From Bacteroidota bacterium (GTDB taxonomy: Bacteria; Bacteroidota; Ignavibacteria; Ignavibacteriales; Ignavibacteriaceae), in the NCBI GenBank assembly GCA_023475265.1, contig JAMCWE010000021.1, forward strand, positions 1-64,000: a stretch of DNA of 64,000 nucleotides. Direction: 5' to 3'. The position numbers and the translations under genes are program-made. The notes beneath the pieces were generated by a model. It was not told the DNA's origin and did not search any database. It worked only from the letters and a program-made list of their open reading frames with translations. Below, piece after piece: positions 19,907 through 29,517 of this stretch. Numbering within the stretch: position 1 is the first letter of the stretch; each line of letters opens with the position of its first letter.

Positions 19907-20638
19907 ATGCCATACAGGGAACTTCCAAAATCTGATGCAGGGAAAGAAGATGCTCTGCAAATAATCTACGGCTTAGCCGATGCCAAGCCGGCAAGTGAGT
20001 TGGCTTTTTCGCAGGCTAACGGCGATAAAGTAAAAGTATTTTATCCAATATTTAAGAAAGAGATAAAGGAAAGAGGCAATGCGCTTTCGGCTCAATCGGA
20101 AGCTACAACGGTAAGGGCTGCCGCCGAGGGCAAATGCAAAACATATGTTTCGCATTTTTACCAGGTGTTCAATCTTGGTGTTGACCGCGACGAACACAAA
20201 GCGAGCGAGAGGGCTTTTTACAAGCTGGATGTTAGCCAGGAAACAGTGCCTTTATTAAATAACGCGGATGACATTCGCCGCAATGCAGAAAATATAATTA
20301 CTGGCGAAGCAGAGCGTGTTAATGCAGGCGGCGCGCCAATGTCCAATCCTTCAAAAGACCAGGTTGAAGCTGCATATAATGATTTTGCAGCCAAGCTAAA
20401 AGACCAGACAGATAAAAAAAGTACATACTCAAAAGAGCAGAAAGATGTTGATGATATCCGTGCGCAGGCGGATGAGCTGATAAAAGACGTATGGGATGAA
20501 GTAGAATTCTATTACCGTAAACTTTCCTCCGCAGCAATGCGCAGAGAAGCGAGAATATATGGAGTTGTGTACGTATCGCGTCCCGGCGAGCCGGTGGAAG
20601 AAGTAACGCCGCCCGCACCGGAACAGCCGGTGAAGTAG
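19907..20638 (+). CDS. Conserved hypothetical protein of unknown function (helical, Pro-rich C-terminus)
   Basis: Long ORF, RBS-like AAAGGAGG upstream (aaaggaggcttaaATG), good codon structure. Confidence 0.85.
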   Translation: MPYRELPKSDAGKEDALQIIYGLADAKPASELAFSQANGDKVKVFYPIFKKEIKERGNALSAQSEATTVRAAAEGKCKTYVSHFYQVFNLGVDRDEHKASERAFYKLDVSQETVPLLNNADDIRRNAENIITGEAERVNAGGAPMSNPSKDQVEAAYNDFAAKLKDQTDKKSTYSKEQKDVDDIRAQADELIKDVWDEVEFYYRKLSSAAMRREARIYGVVYVSRPGEPVEEVTPPAPEQPVK

Positions 20639-20648
20639 TAAGTTATAA

Positions 20649-20681
20649 AGAGATGACATCTTTTTAAAAGATGTCATCTCT
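20649..20681. terminator. Long hairpin AGAGATGACATCTTTT..AAAAGATGTCATCTCT
   Basis: Perfect inverted repeat just after the 20638 stop. Confidence 0.75.
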
Positions 20682-20849
20682 ATGAATTGGAAATATTATT
20701 GAAATATTTAAATAAATAAATCATGGAGATTAAGCTGATGTTTGATTGGAGTGTTAGCAGGAAAGTAAATCGTGTTGACAAGATGAATGAAATGTAGTTT
20801 GGTCTATTCTATTAACGGTTAAGTTTTTAAAATAAATTGAAGGTAGAAA

Positions 20850-21119
20850 ATGAATTTTCTGCATTATGATTTGAATCTCTCTCCCAATGAGATTGTTGAG
20901 GTAACTCTTGACAAACAAGCAAATGTTCGTCTGTTAGATGATATTAATTATTCAAAGTATAAGTCTGGGCAACAACATACATATTATGGTGGTCGTGCTA
21001 CAACAAATCCAGTTAGGTTATCACCACCCCATTCTGGTCATTGGCATTTAGTAATTGACCTTGGAGGTTATGCGGGGACAGTTAATGCTTCAGTTAGAAC
21101 TTTTAGAGGTGGTCAATGA
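20850..21119 (+). CDS. DUF1883 domain protein (Atu1913-like)
   Basis: MNFLHYDLNLSPNEIVEVTLDKQANVRLLDDINYSKYKSGQQHTYYGGRATTNPVRLSPPHSGHWHLVIDLGGYAGTVNASVRT matches the family as recalled; whole protein is the single domain. Confidence 0.82.
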   Translation: MNFLHYDLNLSPNEIVEVTLDKQANVRLLDDINYSKYKSGQQHTYYGGRATTNPVRLSPPHSGHWHLVIDLGGYAGTVNASVRTFRGGQ

Positions 21120-21502
21120 GCCAGAATAAAAACACAATAGCAGAAGGTCAATTTCTTCCTGAAATAAGAAAAGGTAGAGTTAAAACTCTTACAATTCACG
21201 AGATATCTGAAACTGAACTTAACATTCTAGCTCAAGGTTCTCCAAATACAATTTATCTTAATTTTGCAATAGGTTTATTTACTTTAGCTGCATCTTTTTT
21301 GATATCCATTTTGACAACAAAAATTGAATCAGATAGAGTATATATGACTTTCGAGGTTATAGCCATAATTGGTTTTATATCTTCCATCTTTTTATTTATA
21401 CTTTGGAAAAAAGATTATAAATCAAATAAGAAGGTTGTTGAAGAAATAAGGAAAAGGTTACCGCCAGAAGGTGAATCAAAAAGTCTAAATACAAAAACAT
21501 AA
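21116..21502 (+). CDS. Small membrane protein, two predicted TM helices, unknown function
   Basis: ATGA overlap with DUF1883 gene; TM segments IYLNFAIGLFTLAASFLISILT and FEVIAIIGFISSIFLFILW. Confidence 0.75.
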   Translation: MSQNKNTIAEGQFLPEIRKGRVKTLTIHEISETELNILAQGSPNTIYLNFAIGLFTLAASFLISILTTKIESDRVYMTFEVIAIIGFISSIFLFILWKKDYKSNKKVVEEIRKRLPPEGESKSLNTKT

Positions 21503-21683
21503 CCAACTTTTGCACCCGACCGTGTTTTCATAGCGGCGGTGGTTAAGTTCTTGGATTTGGTAAAAAAGGTAGGCGTTGATAGTAAAGATGTTCTACTATA
21601 TAAAATAGTTAAAAATTTTTGGCAGTGTCTTTTCAGTTCGGTATCACTGTTCTGGGTGGACGGGTGAAAAGATACACCGTTAT
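21499..21683. other. Structured intergenic element with nested inverted repeats (possible attC-like or ncRNA element)
   Basis: Outer arms ATAAC-N3-CTTTT-g-CACCCG (21499-21518) and CGGGTG-AAAAG-N7-GTTAT (21661-21683); inner hairpin AACTT..CACC..CCG/CGG..GGTG..AAGTT (21505-21549). Confidence 0.4.
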
Positions 21684-21715
21684 ATACTTAATCATAAATT
21701 AAAAATTATCTAAAA

Positions 21716-22240
21716 ATGAACGATTCAAAAAAAAACAAAGGAATTCTATGGTTAGGCTTTCTATTATCACTGCTAATATTATTATTGTCAAATGCTCTTT
21801 CATGGTTAGATGATTCCGATTATAATTGGATTTTGTCAAGAGTACCTTATAAATGGCAATTAACTATATGGGTGATGATAATATTATCATTAGTATTTTC
21901 ATTGCTTTATAATAAGATATTCTTCATTAGTAAGGTAGATTATGGCAAACAAGAATTAAAAAATGAATCTGTAGATGTTGATAACCAATTAACTGGGACC
22001 AACAATGGCATAATGGAAAATCTTTCTTCGGCAGAAGCTGCTATATTGATGATTTTTCTTGACGAAAATAGTAAGGTTATAAAATTAAAATATGATTCTC
22101 TCGCTAAGGTTCTTATGAGAAACGGAGTCTTGCGTTGTCTAAAATATGATGGTACATTGCCAAAACAAGAAATTATGATAGAAGAATGGGCTTGGGAATG
22201 GGTTAATAGAAACAAAGAAAAACTCAAAGCGAAAATATAG
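21716..22240 (+). CDS. SieB-like (superinfection exclusion protein B-like) membrane protein
   Basis: Two N-terminal TM helices plus C-terminal domain (SSAEAAILMIFLDENSKVIKLKYDSLAKVLMRNGVLRCLKYDG...WAWEWVNRN) resembling SieB-family architecture. Confidence 0.45.
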   Translation: MNDSKKNKGILWLGFLLSLLILLLSNALSWLDDSDYNWILSRVPYKWQLTIWVMIILSLVFSLLYNKIFFISKVDYGKQELKNESVDVDNQLTGTNNGIMENLSSAEAAILMIFLDENSKVIKLKYDSLAKVLMRNGVLRCLKYDGTLPKQEIMIEEWAWEWVNRNKEKLKAKI

Positions 22241-22355
22241 CCTAAATGTAAAAACTCAACTACATCTTTAATAAGTAGAAACTCAAGAGGATAATATTAT
22301 CCCAATGCAAAAATTCCGCCGCTGTGGATTGTAAAAAAAGAGATTTTATTATCTC

Positions 22356-22734
22356 ACTCTTTCAGAGTTTGGTAAAAGATTTGCTATTTATACGCCGGGG
22401 TGTTACCCCGGCCTAGATTACTTAACACCTTCGGTGTAGTGCAGAAAATATAATTTGAAATATTAATCAAAAATATTTCCTCGAAGAGGAAAAATAAATA
22501 AGCCAGGGGTAAAACCCCTGGTAAAAAGACAAAACACAAACACATTTTACTCTGTAAGAGTTAAATAAATTTTTTTACCGGGGTGTTACCCCGGCCTGAT
22601 TTATATGACTCCTTCGGAGTCGGACAAATAAAATGAAATATGAATTTATTCCTCGAAGTGGAAGAATAAATAAGCCGTGGGTAACACCCACGGATAAAAG
22701 AAACACCTCAAATAATATTTTACTCTGTAAGAGT
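22356..22734. repeat. REP-like array of short perfect hairpins upstream of RAYT gene
   Basis: Hairpins at 22356-22368, 22394-22412 (GCCGGGGTgttACCCCGGC), 22425-22437, 22477-22491, 22503-22521, 22549-22561, 22578-22594, 22607-22621, 22649-22663, 22675-22693, 22722-22734. Confidence 0.9.
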
Positions 22735-22757
22735 AATATAAAAGTGAGAAGAATTTT

Positions 22758-23213
22758 ATGCCTCAATCACTTGCAAATGTTTTAGTGCATGTAATATTTT
22801 CTACAAAGAATCGTTACCCTTTCCTTTCGGACATTAATATTCGTAACGAAATGCATGCATATCTCGGCGGAACAATAAATAATCTTAACAGCCAGGTTAT
22901 TCTTGTCGGCGGAAGTACTGATCATGTTCATATACTTTGTAAACTTTCACGAAATTATTCCATTGCAAAGGTAGTCGGAGATATTAAACGAAGCTCATCG
23001 AAATGGATAAAAACAAAAGGAAGAATGCTCGCAAAGTTTGAATGGCAGAATGGATATGGAGCGTTTTCCGTAGGCAAATCGGAAACAAATCGTTTGGAAA
23101 AATATATATTAAATCAAGAGATTCATCATAGCAAGAAAAGTTTTCAAGATGAATTCCGATTATTTTTACAAGCATATCAAATTGAATATGATGAAAGATA
23201 TGTTTGGGATTAA
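22758..23213 (+). mobile_element. REP-associated tyrosine transposase (RAYT; IS200-like Y1 transposase)
   Basis: VHVIFSTKNRYPFL, GGSTDHVHILCKLSRNYSIAKVVGDIKRSSSKWI, NGYGAFSVGKSETNRLEKYILNQEIHHSKKSFQDE. Confidence 0.93.
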
Positions 23214-23222
23214 TGTTATCTC

Positions 23223-23303
23223 ACTCTTTCAGAGTTCAATTTAAGATTTGTTATTTATAGCCGGGGTGCTGCCCCGGCCTGGTTTACCTAACACCTTCGG
23301 TGT
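23223..23303. repeat. REP-like hairpins downstream of RAYT gene
   Basis: ACTCTttcAGAGT (23223-23235), GCCGGGGTGCTGCCCCGGC (23260-23278), ACACCttcGGTGT (23291-23303), same order as the first upstream unit. Confidence 0.9.
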
Positions 23304-23373
23304 AATGTGGAAGAAATAGAAAAGAATAGGTTCAAGTTATACATTATTCCCATACCTTAAATGGCGAAATAAT

Positions 23374-24126
23374 TCACAAATATATTTTAAAATACTTCCG
23401 TAAATTCAAATTAAACTCTTCTTCATCTTTTAATTGAGTTTCAGTTTTAACACCGTCTTTATTGATGATTAATTTAAGATCGCTTAATGTTACTCTGCCA
23501 TCTTCGGTCGCCATTGTGCAAATACGTTTCTGCGTAAAGCTCGTCTGCGGTGATGTTTGATTATAAATGCACATCTCGTTGAAATCGTTCAACGCTCTTT
23601 CCTTCAATGTAAAAATATATTGGTCCTCAAATTTGTTTCCATCTAACGATCTCATCAGCTTAAAATAATCTTCATCGTGCTTAATAATTTTATAAGTCCT
23701 TCCGTATTGCTTCTGAGTCAGCTCAAGCTCAATCTTCAATGGTTCGATGAATGAGTCACCAAAGCCAACATCGACTAGCCATTCATCATCAAGTTTTACT
23801 ATAATTGCCATATGGTCAAATTCTTTACCGAAATCTCCTTTACTATTCGCAACTCGCGCGGAAATCATTTTTCCATTGTATCCAAGATTAGTAAGCAGAC
23901 TAAAAAAAGATCCATTAAGTTCATAACAAAAACCGCCTCGATTGTTGATTACAATTTTTGTGTAAAACTTTTCGAAATCAAGAATGATCTCTCTTCCAAG
24001 ATGAATATCTAAATTTTCAAATGGCACATTAAGAATATGAGATTTATGTAATGCGATCAAGGTTTGAAGATTTGGGTTTTGCTGAGAATTAATTCCAATT
24101 CTGGAAAGATATTTTTTTATTTCCAA
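23374..24126 (-). CDS. Arylamine N-acetyltransferase family protein
   Basis: ILNVPFENLDIHLGR, NRGGFCYELNGSF (catalytic Cys), FDHMAIIV, WLVDVGFGDSF. Confidence 0.92.
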   Translation of the reverse strand: MEIKKYLSRIGINSQQNPNLQTLIALHKSHILNVPFENLDIHLGREIILDFEKFYTKIVINNRGGFCYELNGSFFSLLTNLGYNGKMISARVANSKGDFGKEFDHMAIIVKLDDEWLVDVGFGDSFIEPLKIELELTQKQYGRTYKIIKHDEDYFKLMRSLDGNKFEDQYIFTLKERALNDFNEMCIYNQTSPQTSFTQKRICTMATEDGRVTLSDLKLIINKDGVKTETQLKDEEEFNLNLRKYFKIYL

Positions 24127-24183
24127 AGTAGTTACTCATAAATTATTAATTTGAAAATCATAAAAGAATAAGTTACTCGCAAA

Positions 24184-27015
24184 TTAATTTTTTAATCTTA
24201 ACTCTTTTTTAAGATATACCCCGGTTATACTTTTTTTATTTTTTATTATGGATTCCGGAGTTCCTTCGGCAATAATTTTTCCGCCATCATCTCCGCCGCC
24301 AGGGCCTAGATCGATAACCCAATCTGCAGTTTTAATAACATCCAAATTATGTTCAACAACAACAACAGTATTTCCCTTTTCTACGAGTTTGCTTAATACT
24401 CCAAGAAGAATATTTACATCTTCAAAATGAAGACCCGTGGTTGGTTCATCAAGAATGTAAAGTGTTTTACCTGTGCTCACCTTGCTTAATTCAGTTGCAA
24501 GCTTTACGCGCTGAGCCTCGCCGCCTGAAAGCGTTGTTGCCTGCTGGCCTAATTTTATGTAACCAAGTCCGACATCATTAATAGCTTTTATTTTTCTTTT
24601 AATCCTTGGCAGGTCTTCAAAAAATTCTAAAGCTTCGCTTACTCGCATCTCAAGCACATCAGCAATTGATTTAGTTTTATACAAAACTTCAAGAGTTTCA
24701 CGATTATATCTTTTCCCGCGGCAAGATTCGCATTCAACGTACACATCAGGTAAAAAATTCATTTCAATTTTTTTCAACCCGTCGCCGCCGCATTCTTCGC
24801 ATCTTCCACCAGCAACATTGAAACTAAATCTTCCAGTGCTGTATCCCCGCATTTTAGATTCCGGAAGCTGCGAAAATAAATCTCTGATAAATGTAAACAG
24901 ACCAGTATATGTCGCCGGGTTTGATCTTGGAGTTCTTCCAATTGGCGATTGATCGATTTCTATAATTTTATCGATCTGTTCTAAACCTTCAATAGTATCA
25001 TAAGGCAAAGAAACTGTTTTTGAGTTGTAAATTTTATTCATTAAAATTTTAACAAGCGTTTCATTCATTAAAGATGATTTTCCGGAACCGCTAACGCCGG
25101 TAATTAAAGTAAAAGTGCCAAGAGGAATTTTTAAAGTTACATTCTGAAGGTTATGGCCTCTTGCGCCTTTTAAGATTAAATATTTTCCGTTCCCTTTTCT
25201 TCTTTCCTGAGGGACAACAATTTCTTTTTTATTTGTAAGATAAGATAACGTTAATGAATTAATTCCGTTTTGAGATTCAACTAGTTTCATTGTTTCACCG
25301 GCAAGACAAACTTCCCCGCCATGTTCGCCGGCGCCCGGACCAAGGTCAATCATATAATCAGAGCTTTCAATTGTTTCGCGGTCATGTTCAACAACAATAA
25401 CTGTATTTCCTAAGTCTCTTAAATTTTTTAATGAGTTAATAAGTTTGATATTATCGCTTTGATGAAGTCCTATGCTTGGTTCATCCAATACATAAAGAAC
25501 ACCGGCAAGCTGCGATCCAATTTGAGTAGCTAATCTAATTCGCTGAGATTCGCCGCCGGATAAAGTTCTTGCTGAACGATTAAGTGTTAAATAATCCAAT
25601 CCGACATTAAGCATAAATCTAAGCCGCTCAGTTATTTCTTTTAATATTGGTTTTGCTATGATTGAATTTCTTCCGGTAATATGTAAATCTTTAAAAAACT
25701 CCTCGCATTTTTTTATAGAAAAATTGGTCACCTCGCTAATATTTAATCCTTGGAACTTGACTGCTAATGATTCTTGCTTTAGTCTTCCTCCTTTACAAGT
25801 TTGGCAAGGAACCGTGTTCATATAAGATTCAACCCATTCACGAATGTTATTCGATGATGTAGTGTTGTAATAATTTTTCAAATAATTTATCAAACCGGAA
25901 AATCTATGAAAATAAGTGACAGGCTTTCCGCTGCCGTAAGAATAAGAGAATGCAATTTTATCTTTACTGCCGTAAAGAAGAATTTCTTTTTGATCTTCAG
26001 ATAAATCTTTTAGCTTGGTATCGAAATTAAATCCGTACTTCTCACTCACAGAACTTAATTGATTAAAAAACCAAACTGAACGAGGCTTACCAAGCGGTGA
26101 TAAAGCTTCATCATTAATCGATTTGTTCCAATCAGGAATAATCAAATTTATGTCAAGCTCTTTTTTTTCACCTAAACCTTCGCAGTCAGGACAAGAACCG
26201 TAAGGTGAATTAAACGAAAAAGAATTTGGAGCTAATTCCCGATAACTAATTCCGCAATCTAAACAAGCTAAATGCCTGCTAAAAATATGATCTTGTGAAT
26301 TATCATTTACAATTACAATCCCGTTTCCATAATTTAATCCAACTTCAATTGATTCAGTTAATCTATTTCTTGAATTTTCATTCACTGTCAGTTTATCAAC
26401 AACAATTTCAATATTATGAATTTTATATCTGTCAACCTGGAAATTTTTTGTAATCTCGTAGAATTCATTATCAACTCTTACTTTCAAAAATCCATCCGAA
26501 AGTATTTCTTCAAACAATTCACGATAATGACCTTTTCTTCCACGGACAACCGGTGCGAGTACAAAAACTTTTTTATTGTTTAACGATGTTAAAATAGAAT
26601 CAATAATTTGTGAAGATGATTGCCTTGTAACTGGCTTGCCGCAATTATAGCAATGCGGAGTGCCAAGTCTTGCATAAAGAAGTCTTAAGTAATCATAAAT
26701 TTCGGTAACAGTCCCAACAGTTGATCTCGGGTTTCCCGAAGTTGATTTCTGTTCAATTGAAATTGCCGGACTTAATCCTTCGATAAGATCGACGTCGGGT
26801 TTTTCCAGCATGTCTAAAAATTGCCGCGCGTATGCGGAAAGTGATTCAATGTATCTTCTTTGCCCTTCGGCATAAATTGTATCAAATGCTAATGAAGATT
26901 TTCCGGATCCTGAAAGACCTGTAATAACTGTAAAAGAATCTCTTGGAATTTCTAAATCAATATTTTTAAGGTTATGCTCGCGAGCGCCTTTTATTATAAT
27001 AGTTTCTTCTAACAC
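24184..27015 (-). CDS. uvrA: Excinuclease ABC subunit A
   Basis: [39 protein letters not shown]; two ABC domains; Zn-finger CxxC motifs. Confidence 0.98.
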   Translation of the reverse strand: MLEETIIIKGAREHNLKNIDLEIPRDSFTVITGLSGSGKSSLAFDTIYAEGQRRYIESLSAYARQFLDMLEKPDVDLIEGLSPAISIEQKSTSGNPRSTVGTVTEIYDYLRLLYARLGTPHCYNCGKPVTRQSSSQIIDSILTSLNNKKVFVLAPVVRGRKGHYRELFEEILSDGFLKVRVDNEFYEITKNFQVDRYKIHNIEIVVDKLTVNENSRNRLTESIEVGLNYGNGIVIVNDNSQDHIFSRHLACLDCGISYRELAPNSFSFNSPYGSCPDCEGLGEKKELDINLIIPDWNKSINDEALSPLGKPRSVWFFNQLSSVSEKYGFNFDTKLKDLSEDQKEILLYGSKDKIAFSYSYGSGKPVTYFHRFSGLINYLKNYYNTTSSNNIREWVESYMNTVPCQTCKGGRLKQESLAVKFQGLNISEVTNFSIKKCEEFFKDLHITGRNSIIAKPILKEITERLRFMLNVGLDYLTLNRSARTLSGGESQRIRLATQIGSQLAGVLYVLDEPSIGLHQSDNIKLINSLKNLRDLGNTVIVVEHDRETIESSDYMIDLGPGAGEHGGEVCLAGETMKLVESQNGINSLTLSYLTNKKEIVVPQERRKGNGKYLILKGARGHNLQNVTLKIPLGTFTLITGVSGSGKSSLMNETLVKILMNKIYNSKTVSLPYDTIEGLEQIDKIIEIDQSPIGRTPRSNPATYTGLFTFIRDLFSQLPESKMRGYSTGRFSFNVAGGRCEECGGDGLKKIEMNFLPDVYVECESCRGKRYNRETLEVLYKTKSIADVLEMRVSEALEFFEDLPRIKRKIKAINDVGLGYIKLGQQATTLSGGEAQRVKLATELSKVSTGKTLYILDEPTTGLHFEDVNILLGVLSKLVEKGNTVVVVEHNLDVIKTADWVIDLGPGGGDDGGKIIAEGTPESIIKNKKSITGVYLKKELRLKN

Positions 27016-27133
27016 TGCTAACCAAATTTTGAAAATTTAAAATATTATATTAGGTATCATGAGTTAGAAAATCAATTTAATTTGAGATGTATCATAATAC
27101 TTTTCTTTATAAAAATTGATACTTTTACTGTAA

Positions 27134-27757
27134 ATGAGTGAAATCAAAGAAATAAAAACCATAAAAAAAACGGCGGAAATAAAATTTAAAGAAAAAGGTT
27201 CGCTATTTATTGCAGAATCTTATTTTGTTTCTTCCGACAATGATGCAATATTAATTCTAGAAAAGATTAAGAAAAAATTTTTTGATGCAACTCATCATTG
27301 TTTTGCTTATAAACTTTTGAACTTGGGTTACAAATATTCTGACGACGGCGAGCCGAACGGAACAGCAGGAAAAAGAATTTTAAATGCCATCGAACATTTC
27401 AATTTGGTAAATTGTTTGGTCATTGTAACTAGATATTTTGGCGGAACAAAGCTTGGCGTCGGGCCGTTAGGAAAGGCTTATTATACTTCTGCTTTTCAAG
27501 CTTTAGAAGTTTCTGAATTCATTATTCAAAAACCTTACTCGATTGTTACATTGAATTTCGACTTCAATTATCTCAATCTTCTCCACAAAACATTAACAAA
27601 TCATGACGGCAAAATCATCGAAACAAAATACGATTCAACAGTTAATTTTGTTTGTTTCATAAATGCAAACGAAAAAGATTCATTTACTTCAGAATTAATT
27701 GAGGCAACAAAGGGGAAAATTGAAATATCAATAAATAACACTGTACAATTTTTGTAA
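27134..27757 (+). CDS. YigZ/IMPACT (UPF0029) family protein
   Basis: DATHHCFAYKL..YSDDGEPNGTAGKRIL..VVTRYFGGTKLGVGPLGKAY. Confidence 0.93.
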   Translation: MSEIKEIKTIKKTAEIKFKEKGSLFIAESYFVSSDNDAILILEKIKKKFFDATHHCFAYKLLNLGYKYSDDGEPNGTAGKRILNAIEHFNLVNCLVIVTRYFGGTKLGVGPLGKAYYTSAFQALEVSEFIIQKPYSIVTLNFDFNYLNLLHKTLTNHDGKIIETKYDSTVNFVCFINANEKDSFTSELIEATKGKIEISINNTVQFL

Positions 27758-27844
27758 AAATTTGTATTAAATTATTTATTATTTACCTTGCTAAAAATAC
27801 AAACATTGACGAAATTTAACATACGCAACAATTTTTGATGTAAA

Positions 27845-28303
27845 ATGTCAACAAAAGATGAAATAAACCACAATGCGGGAAAGCTCGCTGACCTAACTTT
27901 CAGTCTGCTTGCAAGTTGTCAGGAAAAAGAAAGCAGGCTTGCCGAACAACATGGACTCACACAAGCTGAGTTCAGGTGTTTACGTTTATTTGGAACTGAC
28001 GAATGTCTAAATAACAAAAAAATTGCTGAGAGAATGAATCTTAGTCCAAGCCGACTTACTAGAATAATTGACGGCTTAGTGGCAAAAGATTATATCATAA
28101 GAGAAATTGATAACGCAGATAGAAGAAATATGCGTGTTTCTCTTTCGGCCAAAGGCTCTCAAATTGTTCAGCTGTTAAATTCTGCTTATGTAGATATACA
28201 TAAGGAAATTCTAACGGACATTGATGAAACTCAGCATCAGCCATTAATTACTGCAATGACTAGTTTACTTTCGGCAGTTCAAAGATGGATAGCTAGACCG
28301 TAA
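27845..28303 (+). CDS. MarR family transcriptional regulator
   Basis: KKIAERMNLSPSRLTRIIDGLVAKDYIIREIDNADRRNMRVSLSAKG. Confidence 0.92.
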   Translation: MSTKDEINHNAGKLADLTFSLLASCQEKESRLAEQHGLTQAEFRCLRLFGTDECLNNKKIAERMNLSPSRLTRIIDGLVAKDYIIREIDNADRRNMRVSLSAKGSQIVQLLNSAYVDIHKEILTDIDETQHQPLITAMTSLLSAVQRWIARP

Positions 28304-28316
28304 TTTAGGTAGGCGG

Positions 28317-28340
28317 GACTCGTTACACCGGTAACGAGTC
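28317..28340. terminator. Bidirectional hairpin GACTCGTTAC-ACCG-GTAACGAGTC between convergent genes
   Basis: Perfect 10-bp arms in 43-bp convergent intergenic region. Confidence 0.8.
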
Positions 28341-28346
28341 TTGCAA

Positions 28347-28784
28347 TCAATTATGTTTTCTTTTGATTTCATTAGAATACATTTTTGCCCATTCTAAATC
28401 CGATAGAAGTTCGGTTAAATTTAAAAAGCTTTGCTGGGATAATTCAAAATAGACTTCTTCAAAGTGCAATTTGAACTGTTCATCAGCATTAGAGATAATG
28501 GTTTTTATTTGCTGAACTATTTTATTCATATTATCCGAAAAATCTTTTTTAATTTCATTAAGATTTGATATTTCCGCATTCGTACTTTCTTTTTGAACAA
28601 TACGCAGTAAACCATTAACATATTTTGCAGTAAAAATTAAATCATCAAAAGCATTTTCAGTTTTGTTTTTTAAAACCTCTTCATAAATCCGCAGAAGCTC
28701 GGCTTTTCTTTTTAATTTTGATTTAGAAAATTTTTCAACTTGATCAATAAATTCCGCCGAAGCTCTATTTACAAATTCATCCAT
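28347..28784 (-). CDS. Hypothetical helical protein
   Basis: ORF with coiled-coil-like composition, coupled to downstream methyltransferase-strand genes. Confidence 0.65.
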   Translation of the reverse strand: MDEFVNRASAEFIDQVEKFSKSKLKRKAELLRIYEEVLKNKTENAFDDLIFTAKYVNGLLRIVQKESTNAEISNLNEIKKDFSDNMNKIVQQIKTIISNADEQFKLHFEEVYFELSQQSFLNLTELLSDLEWAKMYSNEIKRKHN

Positions 28785-28795
28785 TTTAGATTCAC

Positions 28796-29452
28796 TTAAA
28801 TTTTTATTCCTATTCCTATTCCATCACCAACTGGTAGGATGGTTGTTTTTAGATTTGTTTGGGAAGTAAACATTTCATTAAATTCTCTTATTATCTTGGT
28901 CGAAAGTTTCTGATCATTCGGAACACGTGCTGATGCTGCTAATCCATGCCATAATAGATTATCTACAAAAACTACTCCACCTTTTTTAAGAAGCGGCATC
29001 GAATAATCAAATAGTTGCTTGTAATCAAGCTTATCTGCATCAAGAAATATTAAATCAAATTTTTTATCAAGTTTTGGTAAAACTTCAAGTGCATTGCCGA
29101 ATATCAAATTTATTTTTTCTTCCAAACCGGACTTTTTAATATTCTCTTTTGCGATTGACAAATTATCTTTACTTTTTTCTATTGTGTAAACAATAGATTT
29201 TTCATTTAGGTTCCGGGCAATTCTAATAGATGAGTAAGTAATAGATGAGTAAGCAATTGCTGTCCCGAGTTCAAGAACATATTTTGGTTCTATAATTCTT
29301 ATAAGTAATTCAAGAAGCTGTGCGGAATCTTTTTTTAAAATCGGAACTTTATTTTTCTTTGCGAATATTTCCATATCGGAAATAAGCGGATCATCATTTA
29401 TCAGAAATTTTTCTAGATATTTTTTTTGAGAAGGATACAAAATGTTGTCCAT
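28796..29452 (-). CDS. O-methyltransferase (caffeoyl-CoA/SAM-dependent family)
   Basis: YVLELGTAIAYSSITYS, FDLIFLDADKLDY, GGVVFVDNLLWHG. Confidence 0.92.
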   Translation of the reverse strand: MDNILYPSQKKYLEKFLINDDPLISDMEIFAKKNKVPILKKDSAQLLELLIRIIEPKYVLELGTAIAYSSITYSSIRIARNLNEKSIVYTIEKSKDNLSIAKENIKKSGLEEKINLIFGNALEVLPKLDKKFDLIFLDADKLDYKQLFDYSMPLLKKGGVVFVDNLLWHGLAASARVPNDQKLSTKIIREFNEMFTSQTNLKTTILPVGDGIGIGIKI

Positions 29453-29517
29453 TGAAAACCCTTAACTTTGTTTTTAATTTTTTATAACCGAACAATCATA
29501 TCTCTAATTTTTGCAAA

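Noticed and set aside
19973-20677. Minus-strand ORFs opposite the 19907 gene
   Set aside because: Antisense shadows of a longer, better-supported + strand CDS with RBS and terminator.
22575-22766. Minus-strand 63-aa ORF in the REP array
   Set aside because: Runs through palindromic hairpins; no coding signature.
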